Positions 47,093-56,593 of a DNA stretch of 64,000 nt are shown piece by piece. A program made the position numbers and the translations under genes. The notes under the pieces were generated by a model, which saw nothing but the letters and a program-made list of their open reading frames with translations, had not been told where the DNA came from and made no database searches. How positions within the stretch are numbered: the stretch's first letter is position 1; each line of letters opens with the position of its first letter. Origin of the DNA: Metapseudomonas otitidis (GTDB lineage: Bacteria; Pseudomonadota; Gammaproteobacteria; Pseudomonadales; Pseudomonadaceae). The stretch lies in assembly GCF_900111835.1 (NCBI RefSeq), contig NZ_FOJP01000013.1, forward strand, positions 124,001 through 188,000, in the 5' to 3' direction.

Positions 47093-47665
47093 ATGCCCAA
47101 GAACGTTCGCCTCGCCCTGATCCTTGCGCCCCTTGCCGCCCTGCTGATCGCACTGGGCTACTGGAACATCCGCCCCGAGAGCTTCATGGACCGCCAGGCA
47201 CAGCCCGCCGGGGACGAAAACGCCATCGACTTCTACGTCATCAATGCCACCAGCGTGCAGTTCCAGGAAGATGGCAAGCGCCACTATGAAATGACGGCGG
47301 ACAAGCTCGAGCACATCAAGGCCACCGATGTGACGATGCTGACCAAGCCGGACCTGCAGCTTTATCGCGGCACCGACTACCCTTGGCATGTTCAGAGCGA
47401 ACGCGGAGAGGTGGGCCCGGAGGGCAAGCAGGTCGAACTGATCGAACAGGTCCGCGTGGCCCGCACCGACCCCAAGGGACGGCCGACCATTCTGACCACC
47501 AGCCGACTGACCGTATTCCCAGATCAGGAATATGCGCAGACCGAGCAAGCCGTTAAAATCGACGCCGCCAACGGGGTCACCACGGCACAAGGAATGAAAG
47601 CGTACTTGAATGACGGCAGGATGCTCCTGCTGTCCAACGTAAGAGGCCAGCATGAGGTTCGTTAA
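47093..47665 (+). CDS. lptC: LPS export protein LptC
   Basis: Bitopic inner-membrane protein that receives LPS from LptB2FG and hands it to LptA. The 190-residue protein has one N-terminal helix (about 7-24) and a periplasmic beta-jellyroll (VQFQEDGKRHYEMTADKLEHI and later). It overlaps lptA by 14 bases. Eight bases after kdsC, same operon. Confidence 0.94.
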   Translation: MPKNVRLALILAPLAALLIALGYWNIRPESFMDRQAQPAGDENAIDFYVINATSVQFQEDGKRHYEMTADKLEHIKATDVTMLTKPDLQLYRGTDYPWHVQSERGEVGPEGKQVELIEQVRVARTDPKGRPTILTTSRLTVFPDQEYAQTEQAVKIDAANGVTTAQGMKAYLNDGRMLLLSNVRGQHEVR

Positions 47666-48188
47666 AACCCTCCCCCTACTGCTCAGCCTGGGTGCCGCAC
47701 TCGGAAGTGCCAGCGCCTGGGCACTGCCCAGCGACCGCGACCAGCCCATCCGTGTCCAGGCGGACAGCGCCGAGCTCGATGACAAGCAGGGCGTAGCAGT
47801 CTATCGCGGTGACGTGGTCATTACCCAAGGCACCCTGAAGATCACCGGCGACACCGTAACCATCACCCAGAACGCCCAGGGCGAGCTGGATGTGTTCACC
47901 TCGGTGGGCAAGCCGGCGTACTACGAGCAGAAGCCGGCTCCGGACAAGCAGATCGTCAAGGCCTACGGGCGCACCATCCAGTACTTCGCTTCCAACGAAC
48001 GCATCGTACTGATCGACCAGGCGAAGGTGATCCAGGAAGGCAATACCTTCGAAGGCGAGAAGATCGTCTACGACACCCGCCGTCAGATCGTCAACGCAGG
48101 TCGTGCCACCGGCACCAACGTCGGCACGCCGCGTCCGCGCATCGACATGGTCATCCAGCCCAAGAAGCAAGCGGGACAAGCACAGTAA
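47652..48188 (+). CDS. lptA: LPS export protein LptA
   Basis: Periplasmic protein forming the LPS bridge between LptC and LptD. The 178 residues have a Sec signal (about 1-25, SASAWA) and the OstA-type beta-jellyroll with [21 protein letters not shown] and [13 protein letters not shown]. Overlaps lptC at its start and the lptB start at its stop. Confidence 0.96.
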   Translation: MRFVKTLPLLLSLGAALGSASAWALPSDRDQPIRVQADSAELDDKQGVAVYRGDVVITQGTLKITGDTVTITQNAQGELDVFTSVGKPAYYEQKPAPDKQIVKAYGRTIQYFASNERIVLIDQAKVIQEGNTFEGEKIVYDTRRQIVNAGRATGTNVGTPRPRIDMVIQPKKQAGQAQ

Positions 48189-48913
48189 TGGCGATCCTCA
48201 AAGCCCAGCACCTGGCCAAGAGCTACAAGAGCCGCCAGGTGGTCCGTGACGTCAGCCTGTCCATCGAGAGCGGCCAGATCGTCGGTCTGCTCGGCCCCAA
48301 CGGTGCAGGCAAGACCACCTGCTTCTACATGATCGTGGGCCTGGTCAAGGCTGATCAGGGCCGTGTCCTGATCGACCAGCAGGACGTCACCCACCAGCCC
48401 ATGCATGGCCGGGCGCGCGCCGGTATCGGCTACCTGCCGCAGGAAGCCTCGATCTTCCGCAAGCTGAGCGTGGCGGACAACATCATGGCGATCCTGGAAA
48501 CCCGCAAGGACCTGGATCGCGCCGGGCGTCATCGTGAGCTGGAAAGCCTGTTGCAGGAGTTCCACATAAGCCACATCCGCGACAGCCTCGGCATGAGCCT
48601 CTCCGGCGGTGAGCGTCGCCGCGTCGAGATCGCCCGTGCACTGGCCACCGCGCCGAAGTTCATCCTGCTGGACGAACCCTTCGCCGGCGTCGACCCCATC
48701 TCCGTGGGCGATATCAAGCAGATCATCCACCACCTCAAGAACAAGGGCATCGGCGTACTCATCACCGATCACAATGTTCGCGAGACGCTGGACATCTGTG
48801 AGACGGCCTACATCGTCAACGACGGCCAGCTGATCGCAGAAGGCACCGCCGAGGAAATCCTGGCCAACCAGCTGGTCAAGGAAGTCTACCTGGGGCACGA
48901 ATTCCGCCTCTGA
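48188..48913 (+). CDS. lptB: LPS export ABC transporter ATPase LptB
   Basis: Cytoplasmic ATPase that powers extraction of LPS with LptF and LptG (not in the window). The 241 residues show Walker [10 protein letters not shown] (36-44), the signature [15 protein letters not shown] and Walker [19 protein letters not shown] overlaps the lptA stop by one base. It is followed by a 143-base gap and rpoN. Confidence 0.97.
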   Translation: MAILKAQHLAKSYKSRQVVRDVSLSIESGQIVGLLGPNGAGKTTCFYMIVGLVKADQGRVLIDQQDVTHQPMHGRARAGIGYLPQEASIFRKLSVADNIMAILETRKDLDRAGRHRELESLLQEFHISHIRDSLGMSLSGGERRRVEIARALATAPKFILLDEPFAGVDPISVGDIKQIIHHLKNKGIGVLITDHNVRETLDICETAYIVNDGQLIAEGTAEEILANQLVKEVYLGHEFRL

Positions 48914-48972
48914 GCCACGCAGCGCCGCACAAGGGCGTTGCGCCTGCTGGAAAAATCATTCAAGGTCAGGCA

Positions 48973-48978
48973 TATAAT
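48973..48978 (+). promoter_or_regulatory. Putative rpoN -10 element
   Basis: A perfect TATAAT lies 78 bases before the rpoN ATG in the lptB-rpoN gap. No -35 hexamer is recognisable at 16-18 bases, so an activator or readthrough from lptB may be needed. Confidence 0.4.
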
Positions 48979-49056
48979 TTGCTTCCTGGTGGCGCCTCGG
49001 CGTCCTGTAGTGGATGGCGCACACGCGCCGGCGAATAAGGTGCAAAGCCCCCTGCC

Positions 49057-50556
49057 ATGAAACCATCGCTTGTCCTGAAGATGGGCCAGCAGCTGACGAT
49101 GACCCCGCAGCTGCAACAGGCCATCCGCCTACTCCAACTCTCCACCCTGGACCTGCAGCAGGAGATCCAGGAAGCGCTGGAGTCCAACCCCATGCTCGAA
49201 CGCCAGGAGGAAGGGGAGGATTTCGATAACTCCGACCCCATGGCGGAGAGCGAGCAGCAGCCCAACTCCGGTAGCCAGGAAGCAAGCTTCCAGGAAACCA
49301 CCGTGCCCACCAGCGACAGCGAGGGCATCGACGAGGGCGAGTGGCATGAACGCATCCCCAGTGAACTTCCCGTCGATACCGCCTGGGAAGACGTGTACCA
49401 GACCAGCGCCAGCAGCCTGCCCAGCTCCGATGATGACGAATGGGACTTCACCTCCCGCACCTCCGCCGGGGAGAGCCTGCAAAGCCACCTGCTGTGGCAA
49501 CTGAACCTCGCACCGATGTCGGACACCGACCGCCTGATCGGCGTCACCATCATCGATTGCATCAACAACGACGGCTACCTCGAAGAAACCCTCGAGGAGA
49601 TCACCGAATCCTTCGACCCCGAACTGGGCATCGAGGTGGATGAGGTCAAGGTCGTGCTCAATCGGGTCCAGCAGTTCGAACCCGCCGGCGTCGGCGCACG
49701 CGACCTGCGCGAATGCCTGCTGCTGCAACTTCGCCAACTGCCTACCAATACCCCCTGGCTGGGTGAAGCCCAGCGCCTCACGGGCGACTACCTCGACCTG
49801 CTCGGCGGCCGCGATTACAGCCAGCTCATGCGCCGCATGAAGCTCAAGGAAGACGAGCTGCGCCAGGTCATCGAACTGATTCAGGCGCTCAATCCCCGCC
49901 CGGGCTCGCAGATCGAAGCCAGCGAACCGGAATACGTCGTGCCCGACGTAATCGTTCGCAAGCACAACGACCGTTGGCTGGTCGAGTTGAACCAGGAGGC
50001 CGTGCCCCGCCTGCGCGTCAACCCGCACTACGCCGGTTTCGTGCGCCGTGCCGACTCCAGCGCGGACAACACCTTCATGCGCAACCAGTTGCAAGAGGCA
50101 CGCTGGTTCATCAAGAGCCTGCAAAGCCGCAACGAAACCCTCATGAAGGTGGCTACCCAGATCGTGGAGCATCAGCGAGGCTTCCTCGAATACGGCGACG
50201 AAGCCATGAAGCCGCTGGTCCTGCACGACATCGCCGAGGCGGTCGGGATGCACGAGTCCACGATTTCTCGCGTCACCACCCAGAAATTCATGCACACGCC
50301 ACGTGGCATTTACGAGCTGAAATACTTCTTCTCCAGCCACGTCAGCACCTCCGAAGGTGGCGAATGCTCGTCCACCGCGATCCGCGCGATCATCAAGAAA
50401 CTGGTGGCCGCCGAAAATGCCAAAAAGCCGTTGAGCGACAGCAAGATCGCTGGTTTACTGGAAGCACAGGGTATCCAAGTGGCCCGCCGCACAGTCGCCA
50501 AGTACAGGGAATCGCTTGGCATCGCACCTTCCAGCGAACGCAAGCGACTGATGTGA
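49057..50556 (+). CDS. rpoN: RNA polymerase sigma-54 factor
   Basis: Alternative sigma factor for nitrogen, motility and many other activator-dependent promoters. The 499 residues show Region I (1 to about 50, Gln/Leu-rich [20 protein letters not shown]), an acidic Region II (about 50-120), the core-binding part, a helix-turn-helix ([18 protein letters not shown]) and the RpoN box [10 protein letters not shown] at 476-485 that reads the -24 element. The downstream genes hpf-ptsN-rapZ-ptsO are its classic neighbours. Confidence 0.98.
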   Translation: MKPSLVLKMGQQLTMTPQLQQAIRLLQLSTLDLQQEIQEALESNPMLERQEEGEDFDNSDPMAESEQQPNSGSQEASFQETTVPTSDSEGIDEGEWHERIPSELPVDTAWEDVYQTSASSLPSSDDDEWDFTSRTSAGESLQSHLLWQLNLAPMSDTDRLIGVTIIDCINNDGYLEETLEEITESFDPELGIEVDEVKVVLNRVQQFEPAGVGARDLRECLLLQLRQLPTNTPWLGEAQRLTGDYLDLLGGRDYSQLMRRMKLKEDELRQVIELIQALNPRPGSQIEASEPEYVVPDVIVRKHNDRWLVELNQEAVPRLRVNPHYAGFVRRADSSADNTFMRNQLQEARWFIKSLQSRNETLMKVATQIVEHQRGFLEYGDEAMKPLVLHDIAEAVGMHESTISRVTTQKFMHTPRGIYELKYFFSSHVSTSEGGECSSTAIRAIIKKLVAAENAKKPLSDSKIAGLLEAQGIQVARRTVAKYRESLGIAPSSERKRLM

Positions 50557-50637
50557 GCGGATTGATCCACGCCAAAGTGTTCCGGTGGCAGGCCCGTTAG
50601 CCTGTCTCTTACACACGGGCAATAAGGAGAAAGCGGT

Positions 50638-50946
50638 ATGCAAGTCAACATCAGTGGACATCAACTGGATGTGACCGACGCCCTGCGCGACTACGTGATC
50701 GAAAAGTTCGAACGTCTGGAGCGCCACTTCGACAAGATAACCAACGTGCAAGTGATCATGCAGGTCGAGAAGCTGAAGCAGAAGATCGAAGCCACCCTGC
50801 ACATTGCAGGCGGCGAGGTCGTTGCCAACGCCGAGCATGAAGACATGTACGCCGCCATCGACCTGCTGACCGACAAACTCGACCGCCAACTGATCAAGCA
50901 CAAGGAAAAGCAGCTCAACCGCCAGCAGGGCGCGACCGTCCGCTGA
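50638..50946 (+). CDS. hpf: Ribosome hibernation promoting factor, short form
   Basis: Binds the 30S decoding region in stationary phase and helps form inactive ribosome dimers; in P. aeruginosa it keeps cells viable under starvation (family knowledge). The 102-residue length is the short HPF form lacking the C-terminal dimerisation domain. Core features are MQVNISGHQLDVTDALRDYV and the basic C-terminal helix (LIKHKEKQLNRQQ). Ribosome site AAGGAG is clear. Confidence 0.95.
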   Translation: MQVNISGHQLDVTDALRDYVIEKFERLERHFDKITNVQVIMQVEKLKQKIEATLHIAGGEVVANAEHEDMYAAIDLLTDKLDRQLIKHKEKQLNRQQGATVR

Positions 50947-50961
50947 CCTCTCCCCTTCCCT

Positions 50962-51426
50962 ATGATCCGACTTGAGCAAATCCTGACCCCCGGCCGTTCA
51001 CTCGTGAACGTGCCGGGCGGCAGCAAGAAACGCGTGCTGGAACAGATCGCCAGCCTCGTCGCACGCGACCTGGTGGATCTCGACTCGCAAGACATCTTCG
51101 AAAGCCTCGTTGCCCGCGAAAAGCTCGGCTCGACCGGCTTCGGCAACGGCATCGCCATTCCCCACTGTCGCCTTCAGGGCTGCGCTGCGCCGGTGAGTGC
51201 CGTGCTGCGCCTGGATGCGGCCGTTGATTTCGACGCCATCGACGGCGCCCCTGTGGACCTGCTGTTCGTACTGCTGGTCCCCGAAGCGGCGACCGATGAG
51301 CACCTGGAGCTGCTGCGCCAGATCGCCAGCATGCTCGACCGCAGCGACGTACGGGATCGCCTGCGTCACGCGCAGGACAGCGAGAACCTGTACCAGGTGG
51401 TCGTCGACGTGCAGAACGCACAGTAG
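50962..51426 (+). CDS. ptsN: Nitrogen PTS enzyme IIA (PtsN)
   Basis: Terminal phosphate acceptor of the regulatory nitrogen phosphotransferase system. The 154 residues carry the phosphorylated His68 in AIPHCRL and the IIA-Ntr fold. It lies 15 bases after hpf. It takes phosphate from PtsO, three genes downstream, and ultimately from PtsP (not in window); control of K+ transport and PHB synthesis is known in related species. Confidence 0.95.
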   Translation: MIRLEQILTPGRSLVNVPGGSKKRVLEQIASLVARDLVDLDSQDIFESLVAREKLGSTGFGNGIAIPHCRLQGCAAPVSAVLRLDAAVDFDAIDGAPVDLLFVLLVPEAATDEHLELLRQIASMLDRSDVRDRLRHAQDSENLYQVVVDVQNAQ

Positions 51427-51434
51427 GCACCGGC

Positions 51435-52292
51435 ATGCGCCTGGTCATCGTCAGTGGTCGTTCCGGATCCGGCAAGAGCACGGCACTCGACGTACTCGAA
51501 GACAACGGCTTCTACTGCATCGACAACCTCCCCGCCGGGCTCCTTCCCGAGCTTGCCGAGCGCGCCCTGCTGCACACCGAACTGCTTCACCCCCAGGTTG
51601 CGGTGTCCATCGACGCCCGCAACCTGCCGAGCCAGCTCCAGCGCTTCCCGGAGCTGCTCGCCGAGGCCCGCGCCAAGCACATCCTCTGCGACCTGCTGTA
51701 CCTGGACGCGGACGAGGAGACGCTGCTCAAGCGCTTCTCCGAGACCCGCCGGCGCCACCCGCTGACCACCGAGAACCGATCCCTGGCCGAGGCCATCCAC
51801 GACGAGAGCAAATTGCTCGCGCCGATTGCCGACCTCGCCGACCTCAAGATCGACACCACGCACCTGAACCTCTACCAGCTGCGCGACACCATCAAGCTGC
51901 GCCTGCTCAACAAGCCCGAACCCGGCACCGCCTTCCTGGTGGAGTCCTTCGGCTTCAAGCGCGGCATGCCGGTGGACGCCGATCTGGTATTCGACGTGCG
52001 CTGCCTGCCCAACCCCTACTGGAAACCCGACCTGCGGGACTTTTCTGGGCTCGACGGCGTCGTGGCCGACTACCTGGCCGCCCAGCCCGATGTCGAGGAG
52101 ATGTACCAGGACATCGTCGGTTATCTGAACAAATGGCTGCCCCGGTTCGCCGCCAGCAACCGCGCCTACGTCACCATCGCCATCGGCTGCACCGGCGGTC
52201 ACCACCGCTCCGTGTACCTCGCCGAGCGCATCGGGCGCGCCCTCAAACCGCTTCTCAAGAACGTCCAGGTTCGCCACCGCGACCTCACCTGA
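51435..52292 (+). CDS. rapZ: RNase adapter / nucleotide-binding protein RapZ
   Basis: P-loop protein which in E. coli guides RNase E to the sRNA GlmZ to control GlmS. The 285 residues have Walker [10 protein letters not shown] (8-16), Walker B-like [12 protein letters not shown] and a C-terminal domain with [13 protein letters not shown]. The C terminus ends [10 protein letters not shown], without the basic KRK tail reported to bind RNA in E. coli; GlmZ itself is not known outside Enterobacterales. Its role here is therefore open. Eight bases after ptsN. Confidence 0.93.
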   Translation: MRLVIVSGRSGSGKSTALDVLEDNGFYCIDNLPAGLLPELAERALLHTELLHPQVAVSIDARNLPSQLQRFPELLAEARAKHILCDLLYLDADEETLLKRFSETRRRHPLTTENRSLAEAIHDESKLLAPIADLADLKIDTTHLNLYQLRDTIKLRLLNKPEPGTAFLVESFGFKRGMPVDADLVFDVRCLPNPYWKPDLRDFSGLDGVVADYLAAQPDVEEMYQDIVGYLNKWLPRFAASNRAYVTIAIGCTGGHHRSVYLAERIGRALKPLLKNVQVRHRDLT

Positions 52293-52305
52293 AAGGACCC
52301 ACGCG

Positions 52306-52578
52306 ATGCCTGCCTGTGAAATCACCATCTGCAACAAGCTCGGCCTGCACGCCCGCGCTGCGGCGAAGTTCGTCGGCGTGGCAGGCCGCTTCCCGTGTCA
52401 GGTCCGCGTCGGACGCTCCCCGGAAAGCCTGGTGGACGGCAAGAGCATCATGGCCGTGATGATGCTGGCCGCCGGCAAAGGCACGCCTATCCACCTGCAC
52501 ACCGATGGGGACCAGGGCGACGAAGCCCTCAACGCCCTGATTGAGCTGATCAACAACAAGTTCGACGAAGGCGAATAA
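52306..52578 (+). CDS. ptsO: Nitrogen PTS phosphocarrier NPr
   Basis: HPr-like protein relaying phosphate from PtsP to PtsN. The 90 residues include the phosphorylated His15 in KLGLHARAAAKF and a serine (Ser47) in DGKSIMAVMML at the place of the HPr regulatory serine. Last gene of the rpoN cluster, converging on the ZIP gene with a 14-base gap that has no hairpin terminator. Confidence 0.95.
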   Translation: MPACEITICNKLGLHARAAAKFVGVAGRFPCQVRVGRSPESLVDGKSIMAVMMLAAGKGTPIHLHTDGDQGDEALNALIELINNKFDEGE

Positions 52579-52592
52579 CCACGCCGCCCTCG

Positions 52593-53525
52593 CTACACCA
52601 GCGCCGTATCCAGCACCATCATCAGGCAGAAGCCGAACGCCAACCCCAGACTCCCGGCCACTGGATGTCCACGCCTGTGGCACTCCGGGATGATCTCGTG
52701 AGTCACCGCGAAGAGCATCGCCCCCGCAGCCAGGGCCAGGCCCCACGGCAGCAGCACAGTCGAGACCTGCACCAGCCACGCGCACAGCAGCGCGAACAGC
52801 GGCTCCACCAACCCGGATGCCGCGCCGATCAGCAGCGCCCGTCCCCGCGACATCCCCGCCCCTGCCAGCACCAGGGAAATGATCAGCCCCTCCGGCAGGT
52901 CCTGCAGCGCAATGCCCAGCGCCAGGCTGTCCGCGCCGGCCAGGCCCGCGCCAGCCGCCACGCCCACCGCCATGCCTTCCGGAATGTTGTGCACCACGAT
53001 GGCGATCACGAACAGCACCACCCGAGGCGCCAGACGCACGCCAGCCCCGGCATCGACGGGTAACGCCTGATCCGGCAACAGGCGCCCCAGGCCGAACAGC
53101 GCACTGGCACCCAACAGCAAGCCAATGCTGACCAGAAAACCCGCCGACCAGCGGGAGAACCCCAACTGCCCCGCCGCCTCCAGCCCCGGCATCAACAGCG
53201 AGAACACCGTCGCCGCCAACATTACGCCGGCCCCGAAGCCAAGCAGGGCATTGGACGCCCGGGCCGACAGACGGCCCAGGCACAGCACCGGCAAGGTGCC
53301 GACGGCCGTGCCCAGGGCGCAGAGGCTCCCGGCCATCAGCGCATGCCAGAGGTGCGGCTCCAGCACCCGCTCGGTGGCCAGCAGCGCCCGCCACCCCAGC
53401 AGCAGCGCCCCGATCAGCACCAGTGCGATGCCCAGCACCTGCCGCAGCGACAAGCCGCTGGGCAGGCCTGCCCCCACCAGCCGTCGTCGACGGGCCAGGG
53501 ACGCCATACGCAAGGGCGCCGCCAT
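52593..53525 (-). CDS. ZIP-family metal transporter
   Basis: Multi-pass inner-membrane transporter for a divalent metal. The 310-residue protein has about eight helices and the ZIP metal motifs HNIPEG and QDLPEG in helices IV and V, with VTHEIIPECHRRGH toward the end. The ATG overlaps the sodA stop by one base, so it is translationally coupled to MnSOD in what looks like a Fur-controlled operon; manganese, iron or zinc import are all possible. Start chosen at 53525; upstream codons lie inside sodA. Confidence 0.9.
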   Translation of the reverse strand: MAAPLRMASLARRRRLVGAGLPSGLSLRQVLGIALVLIGALLLGWRALLATERVLEPHLWHALMAGSLCALGTAVGTLPVLCLGRLSARASNALLGFGAGVMLAATVFSLLMPGLEAAGQLGFSRWSAGFLVSIGLLLGASALFGLGRLLPDQALPVDAGAGVRLAPRVVLFVIAIVVHNIPEGMAVGVAAGAGLAGADSLALGIALQDLPEGLIISLVLAGAGMSRGRALLIGAASGLVEPLFALLCAWLVQVSTVLLPWGLALAAGAMLFAVTHEIIPECHRRGHPVAGSLGLAFGFCLMMVLDTALV

Positions 53526-54136
53526 CAGGCCAGCGCCTCTCGGTAGCGCCGCTCCACCTCGGCCCAATCCACCACGTTGTAGAACGCCCCGATGTATTCC
53601 GGCCGGCGGTTCTGATAGCGCAGGTAATAGGCGTGTTCCCACACGTCCAGACCCAGCACCGGCGTATTGCCGTGCATCAGCGGACTGTCCTGGTTACCGG
53701 TGCTCTCCACCACCAGGCGCCGTTCGGGCGTCACCGACAGCCATGCCCAGCCACTGCCGAAGCGCTTCAGCGCGGCCTGGGTAAAGGCCTCCTTGAAGGT
53801 AGCGAAACCACCCAGCTCCGCTTCGATGGCCGTACGCAGGGTTCCACCGGGCTCACCGCCACCTGCCGGCGACATCACGGTCCAGAACAGGCTGTGGTTC
53901 GCATGCCCGCCCCCGTTGTTGATCACCGCCACGCGCAAGGCCTCGGGCAGCTCATCGAGGCGACGCAGCACCTGCTCCACCGGCAGATGCCCGAGGGCGT
54001 TGCCCTCCAGCGCCGCGTTCAGGTTGTTCACGTAGGCCTGGTGGTGCTTGCTGTGGTGGATCTCCATGGTGGCCGCATCGATGTGCGGTTCCAGCGAGTC
54101 GTAGGCATAGGGCAAGGCAGGCAAGACGTAAGGCAT
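53525..54136 (-). CDS. sodA: Superoxide dismutase, Mn-type
   Basis: Cytoplasmic dismutation of superoxide. The 203 residues have metal ligands His27, His81, Asp164 and His168 ([28 protein letters not shown]). The GNQDSPLM segment and NNGGGHANH favour the manganese form. In P. aeruginosa the equivalent gene is called sodM and is induced when iron is short, replacing the iron enzyme SodB. It is fourth in the fagA-fumC-TPR-sodA-ZIP run. Confidence 0.95.
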   Translation of the reverse strand: MPYVLPALPYAYDSLEPHIDAATMEIHHSKHHQAYVNNLNAALEGNALGHLPVEQVLRRLDELPEALRVAVINNGGGHANHSLFWTVMSPAGGGEPGGTLRTAIEAELGGFATFKEAFTQAALKRFGSGWAWLSVTPERRLVVESTGNQDSPLMHGNTPVLGLDVWEHAYYLRYQNRRPEYIGAFYNVVDWAEVERRYREALA

Positions 54137-54152
54137 GGAGGGTGTTCCTCTC

Positions 54153-54590
54153 TCAGTGGTAATGGCGGCTCATGGCGGGTGCTCGGCGGGCGACGGGAGC
54201 GCCGCGGTCCAGCAAACGGTCGGTGCGCGGGTAGGTGCCGTGGTCCTGAATGAACTGCATCAGCGTGGCGTAGGTCCGCCCACTGTGGCGCTGCGCCATC
54301 TCCCGCAGGTCCTGCGGCTGGCGAGCGTCATACACCAGCTGCAGCAGGCGCTCGTGGCAGGCGCAGAGGTACTCGGCGGTCTCCTCCGGCTGCTCCAGCA
54401 TCAGGTGCAGATCACCCAGGTTGTGGTACGACACCACCAGTGCAGACACCGCCTCGGCCGGTTCCGGCCAACGCTCCAGCAGCATCTGCGCCTGGGCCAG
54501 CGCACGCAGGTAGAGCTCGCGCGCCTCGATCCAGTCCCCGTCGTGGAAGCAGCGGTTGCCCGCCGTGATGATGCGTTTCCAATATTCCAT
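54153..54590 (-). CDS. Small TPR-like protein of the fumC-sodA operon, unknown function
   Basis: A 145-residue, probably cytoplasmic, helical protein: [24 protein letters not shown] and [25 protein letters not shown] look like degenerate tetratricopeptide pairs, with a basic C-terminal tail. No enzymatic motif, signal or membrane segment is visible. It sits between fumC and sodA in a probable Fur operon, and I know no function; a protein-interaction role in iron-starvation metabolism is only a guess. The ATG at 54590 is preferred over an upstream alternative start. Confidence 0.85.
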   Translation of the reverse strand: MEYWKRIITAGNRCFHDGDWIEARELYLRALAQAQMLLERWPEPAEAVSALVVSYHNLGDLHLMLEQPEETAEYLCACHERLLQLVYDARQPQDLREMAQRHSGRTYATLMQFIQDHGTYPRTDRLLDRGAPVARRAPAMSRHYH

Positions 54591-54640
54591 GCGACACCTC
54601 CAGAACAGGAGCGCCACCGGAGCGGCGCCCGGTGGAGCGG

Positions 54641-56017
54641 CTAGAGACCGCCCTCGGTGAGTTTCTCGGGATTGAGCAACTGCTCCAGCTCGGCCCGGGA
54701 CAGTGCGGTGTGCTCCTCGGCCACATCGATCACCGGGCGTCCCTCGCGGTAGGCCTGCTTGGCGATTTCCGCCGCCTTCAGGTAGCCGATGATGGGGTTC
54801 AGCGCCGTCACCAGAATGGGGTTGCGCGATAGCGCTTCCTGCAGCTTCGGCTGGTTGACGGTGAAGCTCGCCACGGCGCGGTCCGCCAGCAGTCGGCTGC
54901 TGGTGGTGAGCACCTGCAGGCTGCCGAGCAGGTTGTGGGCCACCAGCGGCAGCATCACGTTCAGCTCGAAGTTGCCGGACTGCCCCGCCAGGGTGATGGC
55001 GGCGTCGTTGCCGATGACCTGGGCGGCCACCATCGCCGTCGCTTCCGGAATCACCGGGTTGACCTTGCCCGGCATGATCGAAGAGCCCGGCTGCAGGGCC
55101 TCCAGCTCGATCTCCGCCAGCCCCGCCAGCGGCCCCGAGTTCATCCAGCGCAGGTCGTTGGCGATCTTCATCAGCGACACCGCCACCGTCTTCAGTTGTC
55201 CGGACAGGGCCACGGCGTTGTCCTGGGAACCGATCAGGGCGAAGAAGTTGCTGCCAGGGGCGAAGCGCAGGCCGGTCAAGGTATTCAACTCATCGCAGAA
55301 GCGCTCGGCGAAACGCGGATGGGCGTTGATCCCGGTGCCTACTGCCGTGCCGCCCTGGGCCAGTTGCTGCAGGCTCGGCAGCAGTGCACGCAGGTGCTCG
55401 ATGTTGCTTTGCACCTGCTGCGCCCAGCCATCGAGTACCTGGCTCATGCGCACCGGCATGGCATCCATCAGGTGGGTACGCCCGGTCTTCACATAAGGGC
55501 GGACCGCCAGGGACTTCTCGCACAGCACCTGCAGCAGGTGGCCCAGCGCCGGCAGCAGGCCTTCGGTGAGTTCGATGGCCGCGCTGATATGGATGCTGGA
55601 GGGGATCACGTCATTGCTGCTCTGCCCGCAGTTCACGTGGTCGTTGGGGCTCACCGGCTCGCCGAGCAGGCGCCCGGCCAACGTGGCGATCACCTCGTTG
55701 GCGTTCATGTTGGAGCTGGTGCCGGAGCCGGTCTGGAACACATCCACCGGGAAGTGCGCCATGAAGTCCGTAGCCAACAGTTCCTGGCAGGCCCCCACGA
55801 TGGCATCGCCCATGGCCGGGCTGATCTGCTCCAATTCCACGTTGGCGCGGGCCGCCGCCGCCTTGGCCAGGATCAGGGCGCGGATGAAGGGCGCCGGCAT
55901 CCGCAGGCCGGACACCGGGAAGTTGTTCACCGCCCGCTGGGTCTGGGCGCCATAAAGGGCATGGGCGGGCACGGCCAGCTCGCCCATGCTGTCGCGTTCG
56001 ATTCGGGTGTCAGTCAC
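54641..56017 (-). CDS. fumC: Fumarate hydratase class II (iron-independent)
   Basis: TCA-cycle enzyme interconverting fumarate and malate without an iron-sulfur cluster, useful when iron is scarce. The 458 residues have TGSGTSSNMNANEV, the catalytic-loop signature GSSIMPGKVNP and HPRFAERF. Start overlaps the fagA stop by eight bases. The linkage with MnSOD and a Fur-type site is the known P. aeruginosa arrangement (fumC1). Confidence 0.96.
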   Translation of the reverse strand: MTDTRIERDSMGELAVPAHALYGAQTQRAVNNFPVSGLRMPAPFIRALILAKAAAARANVELEQISPAMGDAIVGACQELLATDFMAHFPVDVFQTGSGTSSNMNANEVIATLAGRLLGEPVSPNDHVNCGQSSNDVIPSSIHISAAIELTEGLLPALGHLLQVLCEKSLAVRPYVKTGRTHLMDAMPVRMSQVLDGWAQQVQSNIEHLRALLPSLQQLAQGGTAVGTGINAHPRFAERFCDELNTLTGLRFAPGSNFFALIGSQDNAVALSGQLKTVAVSLMKIANDLRWMNSGPLAGLAEIELEALQPGSSIMPGKVNPVIPEATAMVAAQVIGNDAAITLAGQSGNFELNVMLPLVAHNLLGSLQVLTTSSRLLADRAVASFTVNQPKLQEALSRNPILVTALNPIIGYLKAAEIAKQAYREGRPVIDVAEEHTALSRAELEQLLNPEKLTEGGL

Positions 56018-56405
56018 GCTGGGCTCCTTCTTCGGGATCGTGGTAACGGAGGGACGGCGCCAGGTTCAGGGTGGCCAGGCGCCATTGCAGCGCGCGAAGG
56101 CGGCGCTGCAGGGCAGAGCTGCGCGCGTGGTGGCGCAGCTCCTGCAGGGGGAGATAGGCGTAGTCCAGGCACTGCGCCCGCCAGTGGGCCGGGAGCGCCC
56201 GGTCTTCCGCGCTGCGCAGCAGCAGGTCGAGGCAGGCCTCGAAGATGCGCCAGGGCGAGGCGCCTTGGCGCTCGGCCAGTTGCCGGGCCTCGTTCAGGTA
56301 GCGCACCAGCAGGCGCGGCTCGTCCGGACACAGCGCGCAGCGGATGCGCAGGCCGGTCGAGCGCCAGCGGGCGGTAGCCGGGTTTTCCTCGCGGCAGGAC
56401 TGCAT
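56010..56405 (-). CDS. fagA: Fur-associated protein FagA
   Basis: First gene of the iron-starvation operon. The 131-residue protein has no membrane or signal segment; it is Arg/Leu-rich and helical, with CALCPDEPRLLVRYLNEARQLAER and ACLDLLLRSAEDRALPAHWRAQCLDYAYLPLQELRHHARSSAL. Its biochemical role is unknown. Identification rests on its place just upstream of fumC and downstream of a Fur-like site, the same as the P. aeruginosa gene named fagA. The start ATG lies 29 bases from the Fur-like site. Confidence 0.85.
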   Translation of the reverse strand: MQSCREENPATARWRSTGLRIRCALCPDEPRLLVRYLNEARQLAERQGASPWRIFEACLDLLLRSAEDRALPAHWRAQCLDYAYLPLQELRHHARSSALQRRLRALQWRLATLNLAPSLRYHDPEEGAQRD

Positions 56406-56433
56406 GGCAAACCTCTAACGAAAATCATTCGCG

Positions 56434-56467
56434 AATGAGAATAATAATATTTAGAGATAATTGCCAA
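56434..56467 (-). promoter_or_regulatory. fagA-fumC-sodA promoter with Fur-box-like site
   Basis: Minus strand TTGGCA (56462-56467) and TATTCT (56438-56443) with an 18-base spacer. A 19-base window (56434-56452) matches the Fur consensus GATAATGATAATCATTATC at 11 of 19 positions and overlaps the -10; a 14-base perfect palindrome, TCATTCGCGAATGA (56425-56438), adjoins it. Iron repression of the operon is inferred from this and from the P. aeruginosa precedent. Confidence 0.75.
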
Positions 56468-56545
56468 GCGCCGTTGTGCAGGCCCGCTCGCCAGCCGGGG
56501 GCTGCGTTTCGATGAAAGCGCTTGAAAAAGCAGAAAAAGAAACGA

Positions 56546-56568
56546 AAACGCGCCCATTGGGCGCGTTC
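56546..56568 (-). terminator. Terminator after pmbA
   Basis: Stem of nine bases (AACGCGCCC with GGGCGCGTT, three-base loop) then TTTTC on the minus strand, 26 bases after the pmbA stop. It lies between pmbA and the fagA promoter. Confidence 0.85.
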
Positions 56569-56593
56569 TCAGGGGCGGAGCGTGTGGAGGCGA

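Noticed and set aside
50585-50602. Possible sigma54 -24/-12 site upstream of hpf (TGGCAGGCCCGTTAGCC)
   Set aside because: GG to GC spacing is eleven bases instead of ten, and TTGC is not matched.
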